A stretch of 53,051 nt of DNA from CAKZYD01 sp039814715 (GCA_039814715.1 JBCCAR010000023.1:1-53051), one strand, 5' to 3'. Positions 32,813 through 41,606 are shown, counted from the first letter of the stretch. Numbers and translations: made by a program. The notes: generated by a model not told the origin, from the sequence alone.

Positions 32813-33514
32813 TTATATGGTAGTGCTAAGATTAGTCCAGAAGGAAACCGCAGCTAGAAACTCTAAGCGTTTTTTTTCCAGCGTTGCTTTGGCTTCCTTG
32901 TCCTCGCCCCAACGCTCGGATTGGTAGCGTTCATCCACCGTTGCCGCAGCCCAAACTGCCTGTGGATCGATCGCGTTTTGCGCGAAAGCGGCCGCTAGGA
33001 CCAGGGAGCCAGTAAGCGCCGTTACCTGATGCAGAGCCGTGAGAGAAAAAGCATCATAAGGCGCAATGAGCGCATCCAGCTTTGCCAGCGTTCCCTCAGG
33101 CTGGCGGTGCCCCATAAAAGCCGTTGTCGTGGTAAGAGAAATGCCGCGCTGTGCGCGCAGCCACTTAAGAGGGGGATCCCAGTGATGCGATTGCGCCTCA
33201 ACCAAGCTATTGGGGCGATCGGCCCTGTAGCATAGCAAATCCGTTTCACCATAAGCGCAAATCGTCTTGCGCAGGTCCGCCAAAGCAGCAGCTGTACGAT
33301 CCAGCGCGGTATTACTCAGCTGGGTAAGCAGCAAGTCCGCAGGCTTAATGACCTCACCGCAGGCTTGCCATTCTGCGGCAACGGCCTGCGCTAAAGCTTG
33401 GGTGGGCAGAGCAAAAGCGGCCCCGCATGGCGTTTTAATGGGCTTATCATCAAGCAACACATGATAAGCGCCGCCTGTGGCAGCGGCCTGAGCTGTTTTG
33501 AAAAAACGCTTCAT
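32813..33514 (-). CDS. ATP12-type F1 ATPase assembly chaperone
   Basis: A 233-residue member of the ATP12 family, which in mitochondria chaperones the F1 alpha subunit. Signatures are the N-terminal KRFFKTA and VLLDDKPIKTP, PTQALAQAVAAEW, LLTQLSNTALDR, DLLCYRA, and WDPPLKWL. No signal peptide. The atp operon itself is about 8 kb away at 19381-24290. ATG 33514 overlaps the AsmA-like stop (ATGA). The neighbours HAD phosphatase and RluC upstream and pccB downstream are usual company for alphaproteobacterial ATP12. Confidence 0.92.
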   Translation of the reverse strand: MKRFFKTAQAAATGGAYHVLLDDKPIKTPCGAAFALPTQALAQAVAAEWQACGEVIKPADLLLTQLSNTALDRTAAALADLRKTICAYGETDLLCYRADRPNSLVEAQSHHWDPPLKWLRAQRGISLTTTTAFMGHRQPEGTLAKLDALIAPYDAFSLTALHQVTALTGSLVLAAAFAQNAIDPQAVWAAATVDERYQSERWGEDKEAKATLEKKRLEFLAAVSFWTNLSTTI

Positions 33515-35082
33515 CGGCCGCTAAGCGACATCTCAAATTGCTGGCGCAGCAGCGCGCATACTTTATCCTGCGGCAGATCAAAGTTCAGCCACGGCGTCTT
33601 TTTCGTATCTGGCGCAACGGCTGGCTCACGAAGCGACCCAATCGCATTCACAAACTGCACCTCGCCCTCGCCAGGCTGAACCGCAGCATCAATATCAACA
33701 GCACCGCCAAACAAACCAGCAGACCCACGCAGCGCAACGCGGCCCATATTGGAATAAAGCTGCCCCGACAAGGGCCGCAATCGACCACTTTGCACAGGAC
33801 CACGCAGAACCGCGCACCGGGCGGTCTCGTCGCTCCCGGAGACATCGCCTAGATACGGCAGTATTTGGCGCAGCAATGGCAGGCCGGCAAGCGTCCCAAC
33901 AGCAAAATCGCTCGTAAAGATGGCCACATCGCCGCTTGGCCTACGAACATCGACGAAATCATCAGCGGTGCCGGCTAAACGCACGTAGCCATCCACAGCT
34001 GACAGCGTCTCGACGAAGGGCGCAAAGCCATCTGCTGTAACCGACACATCGATCGACGCAGGCAGGGACCCCGCATTCAAAACGGCAAACCCCTTTAAGC
34101 CGCCGACGCGCCCTTTTACGTCCAAGGGCGCAAGGCTAATCCAGCCATTGTCGGCCCGGCCTTCCAAACGGACAAGGTCAAAACGGGCAGCGCCAGCAAC
34201 GACATTGGCCAGGCGGACATCGAGGTTGGCTTTAATGAGCTGCAGCCAGCCAACGGGCAGCGCTTTTGCCTGATCAAAGAAGGGTTTTTGTGTCTCCTCC
34301 AGCGCGGCCGCCGCCTCGTGAGGCAGGAGCGAGAGCAGATCTGCAACATCCAGCTGCTTTGCGTCCGCCATGCCCCGCAGTGTTAGCTTTCGCCCAGCGG
34401 ATGCTTCCACCACCATGTCGAGTTCAGAGCGCGGGGATTTCATGGAAAGGGTCCAGGCCCTGCCGCCTTCTATCTCGTCCGTCAACACCGTCACATTGAC
34501 ATCGCTGCCGCCAAGGGCGCTGGCATCCATACGCGTGCGTTGCTCGGTCTCCGGCGCGACTTTAAGGTTTTCCAGCTGTAACTCGCGTGTCCCCAGGATG
34601 TTGCGAGCAATGACGATGAGCCGCTGGGCCCGCAATTCATCAAACTTGGGCAGCGCCGGGGCGCTTGGCGCTGATAACACAGTGCCGGGCGGCGGCGCGG
34701 GCGGCATGTCAGCGGCTTGCTGCGGCCGGTCAAGCTCTACCTTCACAGTATTCAGCTGCACAACGGTTCCAATGCCGCCAGCGATCACATTGGGCACGTC
34801 CAGCCCAATGCGCCCTTCATCCACAGTAATGGTCGAGCGGATCATCTGCCAATCAGGATTGGTGAGCACCACATCGCGGAAATTGAGAAACGAATCCGCG
34901 CCCATTTCTAGCGAGACAGGACCATTAAAACTAAGCTGTTGGCCAGTCGCATTTTCAACGCGGGTCGCGATCAAATCCCGCAAGGCGTTATAATTATCCC
35001 AGCGCAAATAGGCATAAAGCCCGGCAAGCAGCACAGCAAAACACCCTAAAGCGATCAGCGCGATGCGGCCCGTGCGCGCCAC
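33511..35082 (-). CDS. AsmA-family envelope protein
   Basis: A 523-residue inner-membrane-anchored periplasmic protein. One N-terminal transmembrane helix (~6-25, IALIALGCFAVLLAGLYAYL) is followed by the AsmA signature (ENATGQQLSFNGPVSLEMG, FLNFRDVVLTNPDW) and repeated beta-rich segments. AsmA-like proteins are thought to move or organise phospholipids between membranes. The start is GTG 35082, which shares one base with the HAD stop (TAGTG); the frame is open to 35187 but that extension is antisense-like and lacks a helix. A Pro/Ala stretch (~125-140) and Cys residues near ~440 are noted without interpretation. The gene overlaps ATP12 by four bases. Confidence 0.85.
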   Translation of the reverse strand: MARTGRIALIALGCFAVLLAGLYAYLRWDNYNALRDLIATRVENATGQQLSFNGPVSLEMGADSFLNFRDVVLTNPDWQMIRSTITVDEGRIGLDVPNVIAGGIGTVVQLNTVKVELDRPQQAADMPPAPPPGTVLSAPSAPALPKFDELRAQRLIVIARNILGTRELQLENLKVAPETEQRTRMDASALGGSDVNVTVLTDEIEGGRAWTLSMKSPRSELDMVVEASAGRKLTLRGMADAKQLDVADLLSLLPHEAAAALEETQKPFFDQAKALPVGWLQLIKANLDVRLANVVAGAARFDLVRLEGRADNGWISLAPLDVKGRVGGLKGFAVLNAGSLPASIDVSVTADGFAPFVETLSAVDGYVRLAGTADDFVDVRRPSGDVAIFTSDFAVGTLAGLPLLRQILPYLGDVSGSDETARCAVLRGPVQSGRLRPLSGQLYSNMGRVALRGSAGLFGGAVDIDAAVQPGEGEVQFVNAIGSLREPAVAPDTKKTPWLNFDLPQDKVCALLRQQFEMSLSGR

Positions 35083-35753
35083 TATGCTACTGCCGAAAAT
35101 TGGAGGAGGCTTTGCCAGTCTTGGTAGCCGCGTAAAATGCTGTGGGCACCAGCCCGGCGCAACGCTGCCGGTCCATGGTCTGACCACTCAACGCCCACGG
35201 CATGCGTGCCGGCCGCCAGCGCCATTTGAATGTCGAAGGGGCTATCGCCAATCATAACCGTGTCGTTAGGCTCAGCCCCGGCATCCGCCATGGCAGTTTC
35301 CAGCATTTCCGGGTGCGGTTTAGACAGATTGGTATCCGCCGTCTGCAGCGTCACGAAGAATGCGCCAAGGTCGTGAGTCTCCAGAACACTCTCAAGGCCG
35401 CGCCTCGATTTGCCCGTGGCAATGCCCAGTATAGCCCCAGCTTGCTTTAAAGCCGTAAGACACGACCGCACATGCGGGTACAGCCCTTCAACAGCCTGGC
35501 CCGAGGCCCGCAGCGCCCTAAAAATTTCTTTGTAAGACTGTACCAACTGAGGAACAGCCGCCTGCGCATGAGCAGGTGCCAGATGCTCAATGGCAACTGG
35601 CAAGGAAAGGCCAATCACGCCGCGCGTTTGCGTATCTGTTGGGGCTTTAAGATTATGGGCCTCAAACGCACGCATCATGGTTTCCACGATCACATGATGC
35701 GAATCAGTGAGCGTGCCATCACAATCAAAAACAATAAACGGCCGGCCAGACAT
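35082..35753 (-). CDS. HAD-superfamily phosphatase (Gph-like)
   Basis: Haloacid-dehalogenase hydrolase, 223 residues, subfamily IA. Motif I FDCDGTLTDS, motif II IATGKS, motif III Lys in KPHPEML, motif IV MIGDSPFDI. The closest functional guess is phosphoglycolate phosphatase, but its position between rluC and ATP12 is a standing alphaproteobacterial arrangement in which the true substrate is not settled. Gap of 29 bases to rluC; one-base overlap with the AsmA-like gene. Confidence 0.9.
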   Translation of the reverse strand: MSGRPFIVFDCDGTLTDSHHVIVETMMRAFEAHNLKAPTDTQTRGVIGLSLPVAIEHLAPAHAQAAVPQLVQSYKEIFRALRASGQAVEGLYPHVRSCLTALKQAGAILGIATGKSRRGLESVLETHDLGAFFVTLQTADTNLSKPHPEMLETAMADAGAEPNDTVMIGDSPFDIQMALAAGTHAVGVEWSDHGPAALRRAGAHSILRGYQDWQSLLQFSAVA

Positions 35754-35782
35754 ACAGCCTGCATCCCTTTGCTAGTCCTGCG

Positions 35783-36745
35783 CTAGTCTTGCGCTGCTTC
35801 CAGTCCCAGTGCTTTCAGGCTCTCTGCCAGATGCGCCGGGTACGTTGCTTCCAAAGTTAGCATGCCGCCGTCTGGATGAGCCAGCGCTAATCGAAACGCA
35901 TGAAGATGCAGCTTGCGGCTGATTGTGCCCGTGAGATACGCATCCTGGCCGCCATATTTACCGTCACCCACGATCGGACAGTTCAAATACGCCATGTGCA
36001 CGCGCAGCTGGTGGGTGCGCCCGGTGAGCGGCTGTAACTCCATTAAGGCGCATCGCCGGGCGGCAACATCGAGCACGCGGTAACGTGTCGTGGCAGATTT
36101 CCCGCCGTCGCTCACCACCATTTTCTCCCCGCCTTGGCCCGGCAGTTTTTCAAGCGGAGCGCTGAGTTGCCCTTCCCGCGGATGCGGTACATTCACTGTG
36201 AGCGCGTGGTACATCTTTTCTGTGTCCCGCTTTCGAAACGCTTCTGCCAGGCTGGCGGCGGCGCTTGCTGTCTTGCCCAAGACAATCAAGCCGGAGGTAT
36301 CTTTATCCAGCCGGTGGACCAGCCGCGGCGGCCTGTCCCCATAAAAGCGCAGGAGGCCATCTAAATGCCGCGTGATGCCTGAGCCGCCCTGTGTCGGCAG
36401 GCCCGGCGGTTTGTTAAGGGCTAAAACGGCCTCATCTTCGTGCACGATCAAGCTGCGAATGAATTCCAAATCCGCTGGGTTAAACCGCTGCTTTTCAGGT
36501 GCCTGCGTTTGCGCGGCTAGGCGGCCATCAAGCGGAGGGATGCGCAAAGTCTGACCAGCGGCAATGCGGGTTTTTGCGTCAGCGCGCTTCCCATCCAGCC
36601 GGACCTCGCCTTTGCGGAGCATTTTGGAGACCTGGCCAAAACTCAGTGCAGGGACATGGCGCTTAAACCACCTGTCGAGGCGGATACCGTCATCATCCTC
36701 GGCGACGTCCACGTGCTGAACCTTGCTACTCTCCCCCAAGGTCAC
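35783..36745 (-). CDS. rluC: Ribosomal large-subunit pseudouridine synthase (RluC/D family)
   Basis: Pseudouridine synthase for 23S rRNA, 320 residues. N-terminal S4 domain (IRLDRWFKRHVPALSFGQVS, ~18-75) and catalytic domain with LVHRLDKDTSGLIVLGKT, where the first Asp is the nucleophile, and PLTGRTHQLRVHMAYL. GTG 36745 overlaps the crcB stop (GTGA) and is preceded by GGAG at nine bases; the ORF opens eight codons earlier at TTG 36769 inside crcB. RluC is more likely than RluD by context, but target uridines cannot be read from sequence. Confidence 0.92.
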   Translation of the reverse strand: MTLGESSKVQHVDVAEDDDGIRLDRWFKRHVPALSFGQVSKMLRKGEVRLDGKRADAKTRIAAGQTLRIPPLDGRLAAQTQAPEKQRFNPADLEFIRSLIVHEDEAVLALNKPPGLPTQGGSGITRHLDGLLRFYGDRPPRLVHRLDKDTSGLIVLGKTASAAASLAEAFRKRDTEKMYHALTVNVPHPREGQLSAPLEKLPGQGGEKMVVSDGGKSATTRYRVLDVAARRCALMELQPLTGRTHQLRVHMAYLNCPIVGDGKYGGQDAYLTGTISRKLHLHAFRLALAHPDGGMLTLEATYPAHLAESLKALGLEAAQD

Positions 36746-37131
36746 GCAAACAGGCTCCGGCCGAGCCAAAACCCAGCGGCAATCGCAAGCAAGCTTAAGA
36801 GGACGGAGGCAGCCACATAGACGGCAGCAGCGATCATATCGCCGCGCTCATACAAGGTGAAGGCATCGAGCGAGAATGCGGAAAATGTTGTAAACCCGCC
36901 AAGCACGCCCGTGGCGAAGAATAGCCGCACTGCGCCATCGCCGCCCGCCCGCGCGGCCAGCCAGGCAATAAGCAAGCCCATGGCTAGGCTGCCTGCAATA
37001 TTGACGACCATCGTCCCCGCCGGGAACCCATGGCCAAACAGCTTTGTCGCCGCCTGGGTCGCGCCAAAGCGCAGAGAGGCGCCAAGCGCGCCGCCAGCGG
37101 CAACCATCAGATAAGACATCAATCCCGACAT
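36742..37131 (-). CDS. crcB: CrcB/Fluc fluoride channel
   Basis: Small four-helix membrane protein (129 residues) of the Fluc family, which exports fluoride as an antiparallel dimer. Signatures GGALGASLRFG, GTMVVNIAGSLAMG and GVLGGFTTFSAFS, the last two carrying the pore asparagine and phenylalanines. Start ATG 37131; ATG 37119 is an alternative. It lies 16 bases behind the RNase H-like gene and overlaps rluC. I looked for a fluoride riboswitch upstream and there is no room for one. Confidence 0.94.
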   Translation of the reverse strand: MSGLMSYLMVAAGGALGASLRFGATQAATKLFGHGFPAGTMVVNIAGSLAMGLLIAWLAARAGGDGAVRLFFATGVLGGFTTFSAFSLDAFTLYERGDMIAAAVYVAASVLLSLLAIAAGFWLGRSLFA

Positions 37132-37147
37132 AGCCTGCGTGTCTGGC

Positions 37148-37999
37148 TTAAAAGACGCCAAAGGTCCAGCCTTCACGCATGGCAATGTCTTCCGTCAGGC
37201 CGGCAGGATGCCAAATATCACGGCGCTGCGCCAAGCGGCGCATGCCTGCCGCCGTGATCAATACGTCGGTTTGATCATCACTGAGCGCCTCGCCGCCGCT
37301 ATAAGGCGCGCTTTCAAAAGCGGCGAGCGCCGTGTTCAGCGTTTCTAGATCCCGCACCTTAAGGCCGCGTAGGCCAGCATGGCGGATGTACGCGCGGCAG
37401 TAGATTTCCGCGACGGCTGATTGGCCTGGCGCTGCCGTCTGAAATGGCCAAATGGCGACGCGCTGGCGAAGGCGGTGCAAGACCCGCATGCCAGCAAAAC
37501 TCGCTTTCGATACTTGGGCGGCACCAATCGCATCGAACACACAGGCCGCCTTCCCGCCGCCTGAGGCGTTAAAGGCGGTCTCGCAGGCACGCCAGCGCAT
37601 AAAGTTTGCTTTTACGCCATCTGCCTTGCCGAGATAGAAATGGCGGCGATAGGCCCTTTCAATAAAGGTGTGTGCGCCGCAGTCTGCATCGCCTTTGCAG
37701 AGAGCGTCGACATGCGCCCAGAAATCAGGGCCAGAAGTCGGCGCAGCCTCACCCGGTAAATAAGCGCCTTTGTCCATGAACGGAGGCGCAAAAGAGAAAT
37801 CAAAGCCGGTGAGTGTCCCTGCTGGCTGCGATACAATATAATCAACAATACGCTCGCGCGACCAGCCTTCGCTATGGTCGGCGAGTCGAGGTGCCTCATC
37901 ACCGCTTTCGCAGACGGCAACCGTCAGTTTCTTTGAATAATTCGTCTTTGCGCCAGACCAATCAACAGCAATGAAGCGAGAAAACGGCCCTGGCGTCAT
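37148..37999 (-). CDS. RNase H-fold (DUF429-like) protein of unknown function
   Basis: A 283-residue protein resembling DUF429, a predicted RNase H-like nuclease group. An acidic set in the right order is seen: FIAVDWSGAK at the N-terminus, TGFDFSF (~65), AEIYCRAY (~200) and DDQTDVLITAAGMRRL (~250), the same order of strand-end aspartates and glutamates as in RNase H-like enzymes. The start ATG 37999 overlaps the rarA stop (ATGA); an ORF extension to 38035 is non-conserved. Function is not established. Coupling to rarA suggests a DNA or RNA repair link, which is inference from position only. No signal peptide. Confidence 0.72.
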   Translation of the reverse strand: MTPGPFSRFIAVDWSGAKTNYSKKLTVAVCESGDEAPRLADHSEGWSRERIVDYIVSQPAGTLTGFDFSFAPPFMDKGAYLPGEAAPTSGPDFWAHVDALCKGDADCGAHTFIERAYRRHFYLGKADGVKANFMRWRACETAFNASGGGKAACVFDAIGAAQVSKASFAGMRVLHRLRQRVAIWPFQTAAPGQSAVAEIYCRAYIRHAGLRGLKVRDLETLNTALAAFESAPYSGGEALSDDQTDVLITAAGMRRLAQRRDIWHPAGLTEDIAMREGWTFGVF

Positions 38000-39324
38000 G
38001 CCTGAGATTGGCGCGCGCTGCGCAGTTTTGCCCAATAGTCCAGCCGCTTTTGAATGTCGCGCTCGAACCCTGTTTCTTTTGGAGCATAAAACTGTGCGCG
38101 CGGCATCTCGTCAGGGAAGTAATTCTGGCCTGAAAAGCCGTCTTCAGCGTCGTGATCATAGCGATAGCCATCGCCGTACCCCAGGTCTTCCATCAACTTC
38201 GTTGGCTTATTAAGAATGTGCATTGGCGGCATCAGCGAGCCGGTTTTCTTCGCAGCCGCTTTTGATGCTTTTTCAGCCGCATAAGCCGCATTGGATTTCG
38301 GCGCCGTCGCACAATAAATCACGGCCTGAACAATCGCTAGCTCCCCTTCCGGGCTGCCAAGAAAATCATAGGCGTCCTTAGCAGCCAGGGCCTGAACCAG
38401 GGCCTGCGGGTCCGCCATGCCAATGTCTTCGCTGGCAAATCGAACTACGCGGCGCAGCACATACAGCGGGTCTTCCCCTGCCGTCAGCATGCGCGCAGTG
38501 TAATAGAGCGCCGCATCCACATCAGACCCGCGCAGCGATTTATGCAGCGCCGAAATCAGATTGTAATGCCCGTCGCGGTTCTTGTCATAAACAGGCAGAC
38601 GCGCTTGGAGCGCGCTGGCAAGACCTGCTTCATCCAGGGCCGCACTGTGCCCTTGGGACACGAGACTTTCAACACAGTTGAGCAGAAAGCGCCCATCTCC
38701 ATCGGCCATCGCTTTGAGGTGACTGCGCGCACTTGGACTTAAAGGCATATCGGCGCCAAACAGTGTTTCAGCACGCGCAAGCAGCTGCTCCAGCGCTGTA
38801 TCATCAAGACGGCGCAGAACGAACACCTGCATGCGTGACAGTAGCGCAGCATTGAGTTCAAATGACGGATTCTCTGTCGTGGCCCCGATCAGAGTAATTG
38901 TGCCATCTTCTACAACGGGCAAAAACCCATCTTGCTGCGCGCGGTTAAACCGGTGGATTTCATCCACAAACAGAGCCGTACGCTGCCCAGCGGCGGCAAA
39001 TTTGCGCGCGGCCTCGAAGACTTTTTTGAGGTCAGCCACGCCGGAAAAGACCGCTGAAATCTGTTCAAAACGCAGCCCTGCCTCAGACGCCAAAAGCCGA
39101 GCCATCGTTGTTTTGCCCGTGCCTGGCGGCCCCCATAGCAACAAAGACGATAGCGACCCTGTGCTGAGCATCTTCGCGATAGCGCCATCTGGGCCAACGA
39201 GATGATCTTGTCCGAGCACATCGCTTAAGTCAGCTGGGCGCAGGCGCTCGGCAAGGGGTTGGTGCGCTTGACCGCTTGGCTCCCGCGGTGCAGCAGCGCC
39301 GCCAAGCAGGTCTAGCTGCGACAC
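37996..39324 (-). CDS. rarA: Replication-associated recombination protein A
   Basis: AAA+ ATPase (MgsA/WRNIP1 family) acting at stalled forks. 442 residues: LAERLRPADLSDVLGQDHLV, Walker A GPPGTGKTTMARLLA (~64-78), Walker B FVDEIHRFN, sensor 1 IGATTENPSFELN, and the C-terminal tetramerisation domain (RGSDVDAALYYTARML, VRFASEDIGMADP). Start GTG 39324 lies 13 bases inside the end of degP. The degP-rarA junction is common in alphaproteobacteria. Confidence 0.96.
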   Translation of the reverse strand: MSQLDLLGGAAAPREPSGQAHQPLAERLRPADLSDVLGQDHLVGPDGAIAKMLSTGSLSSLLLWGPPGTGKTTMARLLASEAGLRFEQISAVFSGVADLKKVFEAARKFAAAGQRTALFVDEIHRFNRAQQDGFLPVVEDGTITLIGATTENPSFELNAALLSRMQVFVLRRLDDTALEQLLARAETLFGADMPLSPSARSHLKAMADGDGRFLLNCVESLVSQGHSAALDEAGLASALQARLPVYDKNRDGHYNLISALHKSLRGSDVDAALYYTARMLTAGEDPLYVLRRVVRFASEDIGMADPQALVQALAAKDAYDFLGSPEGELAIVQAVIYCATAPKSNAAYAAEKASKAAAKKTGSLMPPMHILNKPTKLMEDLGYGDGYRYDHDAEDGFSGQNYFPDEMPRAQFYAPKETGFERDIQKRLDYWAKLRSARQSQA

Positions 39325-40727
39325 GCCGCCCGTCCAGACTGGCCAACCTTGCAGCGGATGATGCGGCTTCCGCGCATGATCTCATAGCTTGTCGCTGCAG
39401 GGTCCATGACTTTAATGAGGGAGGTGAGATCGCTGACACGTTCAACGCGTTTGCTGGCCACTTCTCGCAGAATATCACCTGGACGAAACAGGCCTAAACG
39501 CCGCGCCGGCGCACGCCGATCAATGGCGGTGACAATCACGCCGCTGGTCGTGAGCGGCAGGCGCAGTTCGTCTGCATAGGCCGGCGAGAGGTTGGCGACT
39601 TTAATGCCTGCAAGGATGCCGCGGCCACCCAGAACGGTTTCATTTTTCTCGGGCTCAGCGGGCGGCTGGGTCAGCGTGGTTTTCGCAGTGCGTGTTTTCC
39701 CGCCGCGAATGTATGAAATGCTTGCCGCCTGACCCACTGGCAGGGTGCCAACACGAAAGCGAAGGGAATCATTATCGGCAATATCAACGCCGTTGACTGC
39801 TATGACAATATCGCCAGACCGCAGCTTCGCTTTATCCGCTGGGCTGCCTGGGTAGATCGTATCAATGAGGACACCCATGGGGCGCTCTAAGCCTAGGGCG
39901 GAGGCAATATCGCTGGTGACAGCCTGACCATCGACGCCAAGCCACGGCCGGCGCACTTCCCCATCACCTTTTGCTGCAACGAGCAAAGAACGCACCATCG
40001 CAGTGGGGATCGCAAAGCCGATCCCGTTAGAGCCGCCAGAGCGCGAATAGATCGCTGTATTCACGCCAACAAGGCGACCTTTCATATCTACAAGCGCGCC
40101 GCCGGAGTTGCCCGGGTTGATCGCTGCGTCGGTTTGAATGAAGAACTGATAATCTGTGACGCCAACACCCGTGCGGGCCAAGGCCGAAACAATACCGGAC
40201 GTGACTGTTTGCCCAACACCAAAGGGATTGCCAATGGCAAGCACAAGGTCACCGACTTCCAAACCATCTGAATCGCCAACGTCCACCGTTGGAAGCGCTG
40301 ACTTGCCTGGATCGATTTTTAAGATAGTCAAGTCCGTACGTTCATCGCTGACAACAATCTCTGCATCGAATTCCCTGCGGTCATTCAAGACCACTTTGAT
40401 CTCATCAGCTTTGCCCGCGACATGGTAATTGGTCACCACCAGCCCATCGGCCGAGACAATCACGCCAGAGCCAAGGGAGCGATCGACCCGCTCACGCGGC
40501 ATGCCGAAGCCGAACCCATCGCCAAAAAAGCGGCGAAAGAACGGATCGTTGGCAAAAGGACTGCGCGTTTCGATGCGGCGCTGGGTATAAATATTCACCA
40601 CCGCTGCAGACGCCTCTTTAACCACCGGCGCGTAACTCAGCTGAACTTGTTGGGCCGAGCTGGGGACTTGCGCTTGGGCAAAACTTGAAAAGAAAATCAA
40701 ACAATAGAATGGGGCGAAAAGCTTCAT
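39312..40727 (-). CDS. degP: Periplasmic serine protease, DegP/HtrA family
   Basis: Do-like protease and chaperone for misfolded envelope proteins. 471 residues with a signal peptide (cut near FAQA-QV), a trypsin-like domain with triad His102 (TNYHVAG), Asp132 (RTDLTI) and Ser208 (NPGNSGGAL), and two PDZ domains (~255-350 and ~375-465). AAGG seven bases before ATG 40727. It opens the long - strand series to ATP12. The upstream 96-base gap is shared with the divergent glycosyltransferase-like gene. Confidence 0.96.
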   Translation of the reverse strand: MKLFAPFYCLIFFSSFAQAQVPSSAQQVQLSYAPVVKEASAAVVNIYTQRRIETRSPFANDPFFRRFFGDGFGFGMPRERVDRSLGSGVIVSADGLVVTNYHVAGKADEIKVVLNDRREFDAEIVVSDERTDLTILKIDPGKSALPTVDVGDSDGLEVGDLVLAIGNPFGVGQTVTSGIVSALARTGVGVTDYQFFIQTDAAINPGNSGGALVDMKGRLVGVNTAIYSRSGGSNGIGFAIPTAMVRSLLVAAKGDGEVRRPWLGVDGQAVTSDIASALGLERPMGVLIDTIYPGSPADKAKLRSGDIVIAVNGVDIADNDSLRFRVGTLPVGQAASISYIRGGKTRTAKTTLTQPPAEPEKNETVLGGRGILAGIKVANLSPAYADELRLPLTTSGVIVTAIDRRAPARRLGLFRPGDILREVASKRVERVSDLTSLIKVMDPAATSYEIMRGSRIIRCKVGQSGRAACRS

Positions 40728-40769
40728 GTCGACACCTTAGTAATCCTGGACGAATATGCAATGGAGGGC

Positions 40770-40783
40770 GACGCGAGAGCGTC
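40770..40783 (+). other. GNRA-type hairpin in the leader of the glycosyltransferase-like gene
   Basis: GACGC-GAGA-GCGTC forms a perfect five-pair stem capped by a GNRA tetraloop when transcribed rightwards, 40 bases before the ATG at 40824. It could stabilise the mRNA or be a protein-binding site. Chance occurrence is possible for such a short element. Confidence 0.25.
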
Positions 40784-40823
40784 CTTAAGATGATGTAAAG
40801 TGAAAGGCGGGTAGCACGACCTC

Positions 40824-41606
40824 ATGAAGGCGCTTGTTTTATCATGTGATCAGTATCATCCGTTTTCGCAGCACATGGTGCAGTGCTACGATACGCTATG
40901 GCCCGGTAATCCATTCACATTCTTTGTCCCTTATACACATGACAAGCCGTCAGGCTGGGATACCACCAGTTCAATCACCTTCGTTCACGCTCCCAACGCC
41001 ATAAAAGCCTGCGCTCTCAAACTCCTGGAGAGCTGCGAAGATAATGAATGGGTCTATTGGTGCATTGATGACAAGTACCCCATGTACCTTGATGTCGCCG
41101 TCATACAAAAAACAATGGCCTACATCCATAGCGCGGCTTCGAATGAAGTCTCCTCGATCTGCGTGTCACGCTCGCGTGGCTTGATGCTCAGCGCGTTAAT
41201 AGACGAAAATGATCTGATCAGTATCGCACCATCGCTAACAGCGGTACGGCGCCTGCGCTTCAACCAGATTTGGTATCATCAATTTATCCGTGCAGGCGTC
41301 CTAAAATATATGTTCCATTCATTTCCGGACAAACACTTTCGAGCAAAGGAAATGGATTACTTCATTGATGACCTGCGGATGCCTGCGCATTTTCGGCTGT
41401 ATGTCACGGAGCAAAACAATAGCCTTTACGGAGAAAGCACGACACTCGGCAATATCACAGCCAACTGCGCAAAGAGCTTCAAGAAAAACGGTCTGCCACT
41501 TCCCGATGGCTTTCAAGTATTGGATAAAAGCATCTTGATGGGCCAAGCACCGTTTTGGCCGCGTGACTTTGCAAAAAAGGTCTTAAAACACGTAGGGCTC
41601 CGCTAG
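40824..41606 (+). CDS. Putative glycosyltransferase-like protein
   Basis: I do not recognise a named family with certainty. The 260-residue soluble protein starts MKALVLSCDQYHPFS and goes on YDTLWPGNPFTFFVPY, which recalls the first Rossmann-like strands of GT-A glycosyltransferases of unassigned polysaccharide loci; VYWCIDDKYPMY (~73-84) would be the DXD-type metal site. The C-terminal third has YGESTTLGNITANC and DKSILMGQAPFWPRDF. It lies alone on the + strand between rplQ and degP, which normally adjoin in alphaproteobacteria. The codon choice looks more AT-rich than neighbours. This pattern suggests a horizontally gained gene. The start has only a distant AAGG (40832-16 region), so translation may be weak. 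Confidence 0.6.
   Translation: MKALVLSCDQYHPFSQHMVQCYDTLWPGNPFTFFVPYTHDKPSGWDTTSSITFVHAPNAIKACALKLLESCEDNEWVYWCIDDKYPMYLDVAVIQKTMAYIHSAASNEVSSICVSRSRGLMLSALIDENDLISIAPSLTAVRRLRFNQIWYHQFIRAGVLKYMFHSFPDKHFRAKEMDYFIDDLRMPAHFRLYVTEQNNSLYGESTTLGNITANCAKSFKKNGLPLPDGFQVLDKSILMGQAPFWPRDFAKKVLKHVGLR

Noticed and set aside
37132..37147. Fluoride riboswitch before crcB
   Set aside because: Only 16 bases separate crcB from the upstream gene, too few for the aptamer, and no such fold was seen inside that gene.
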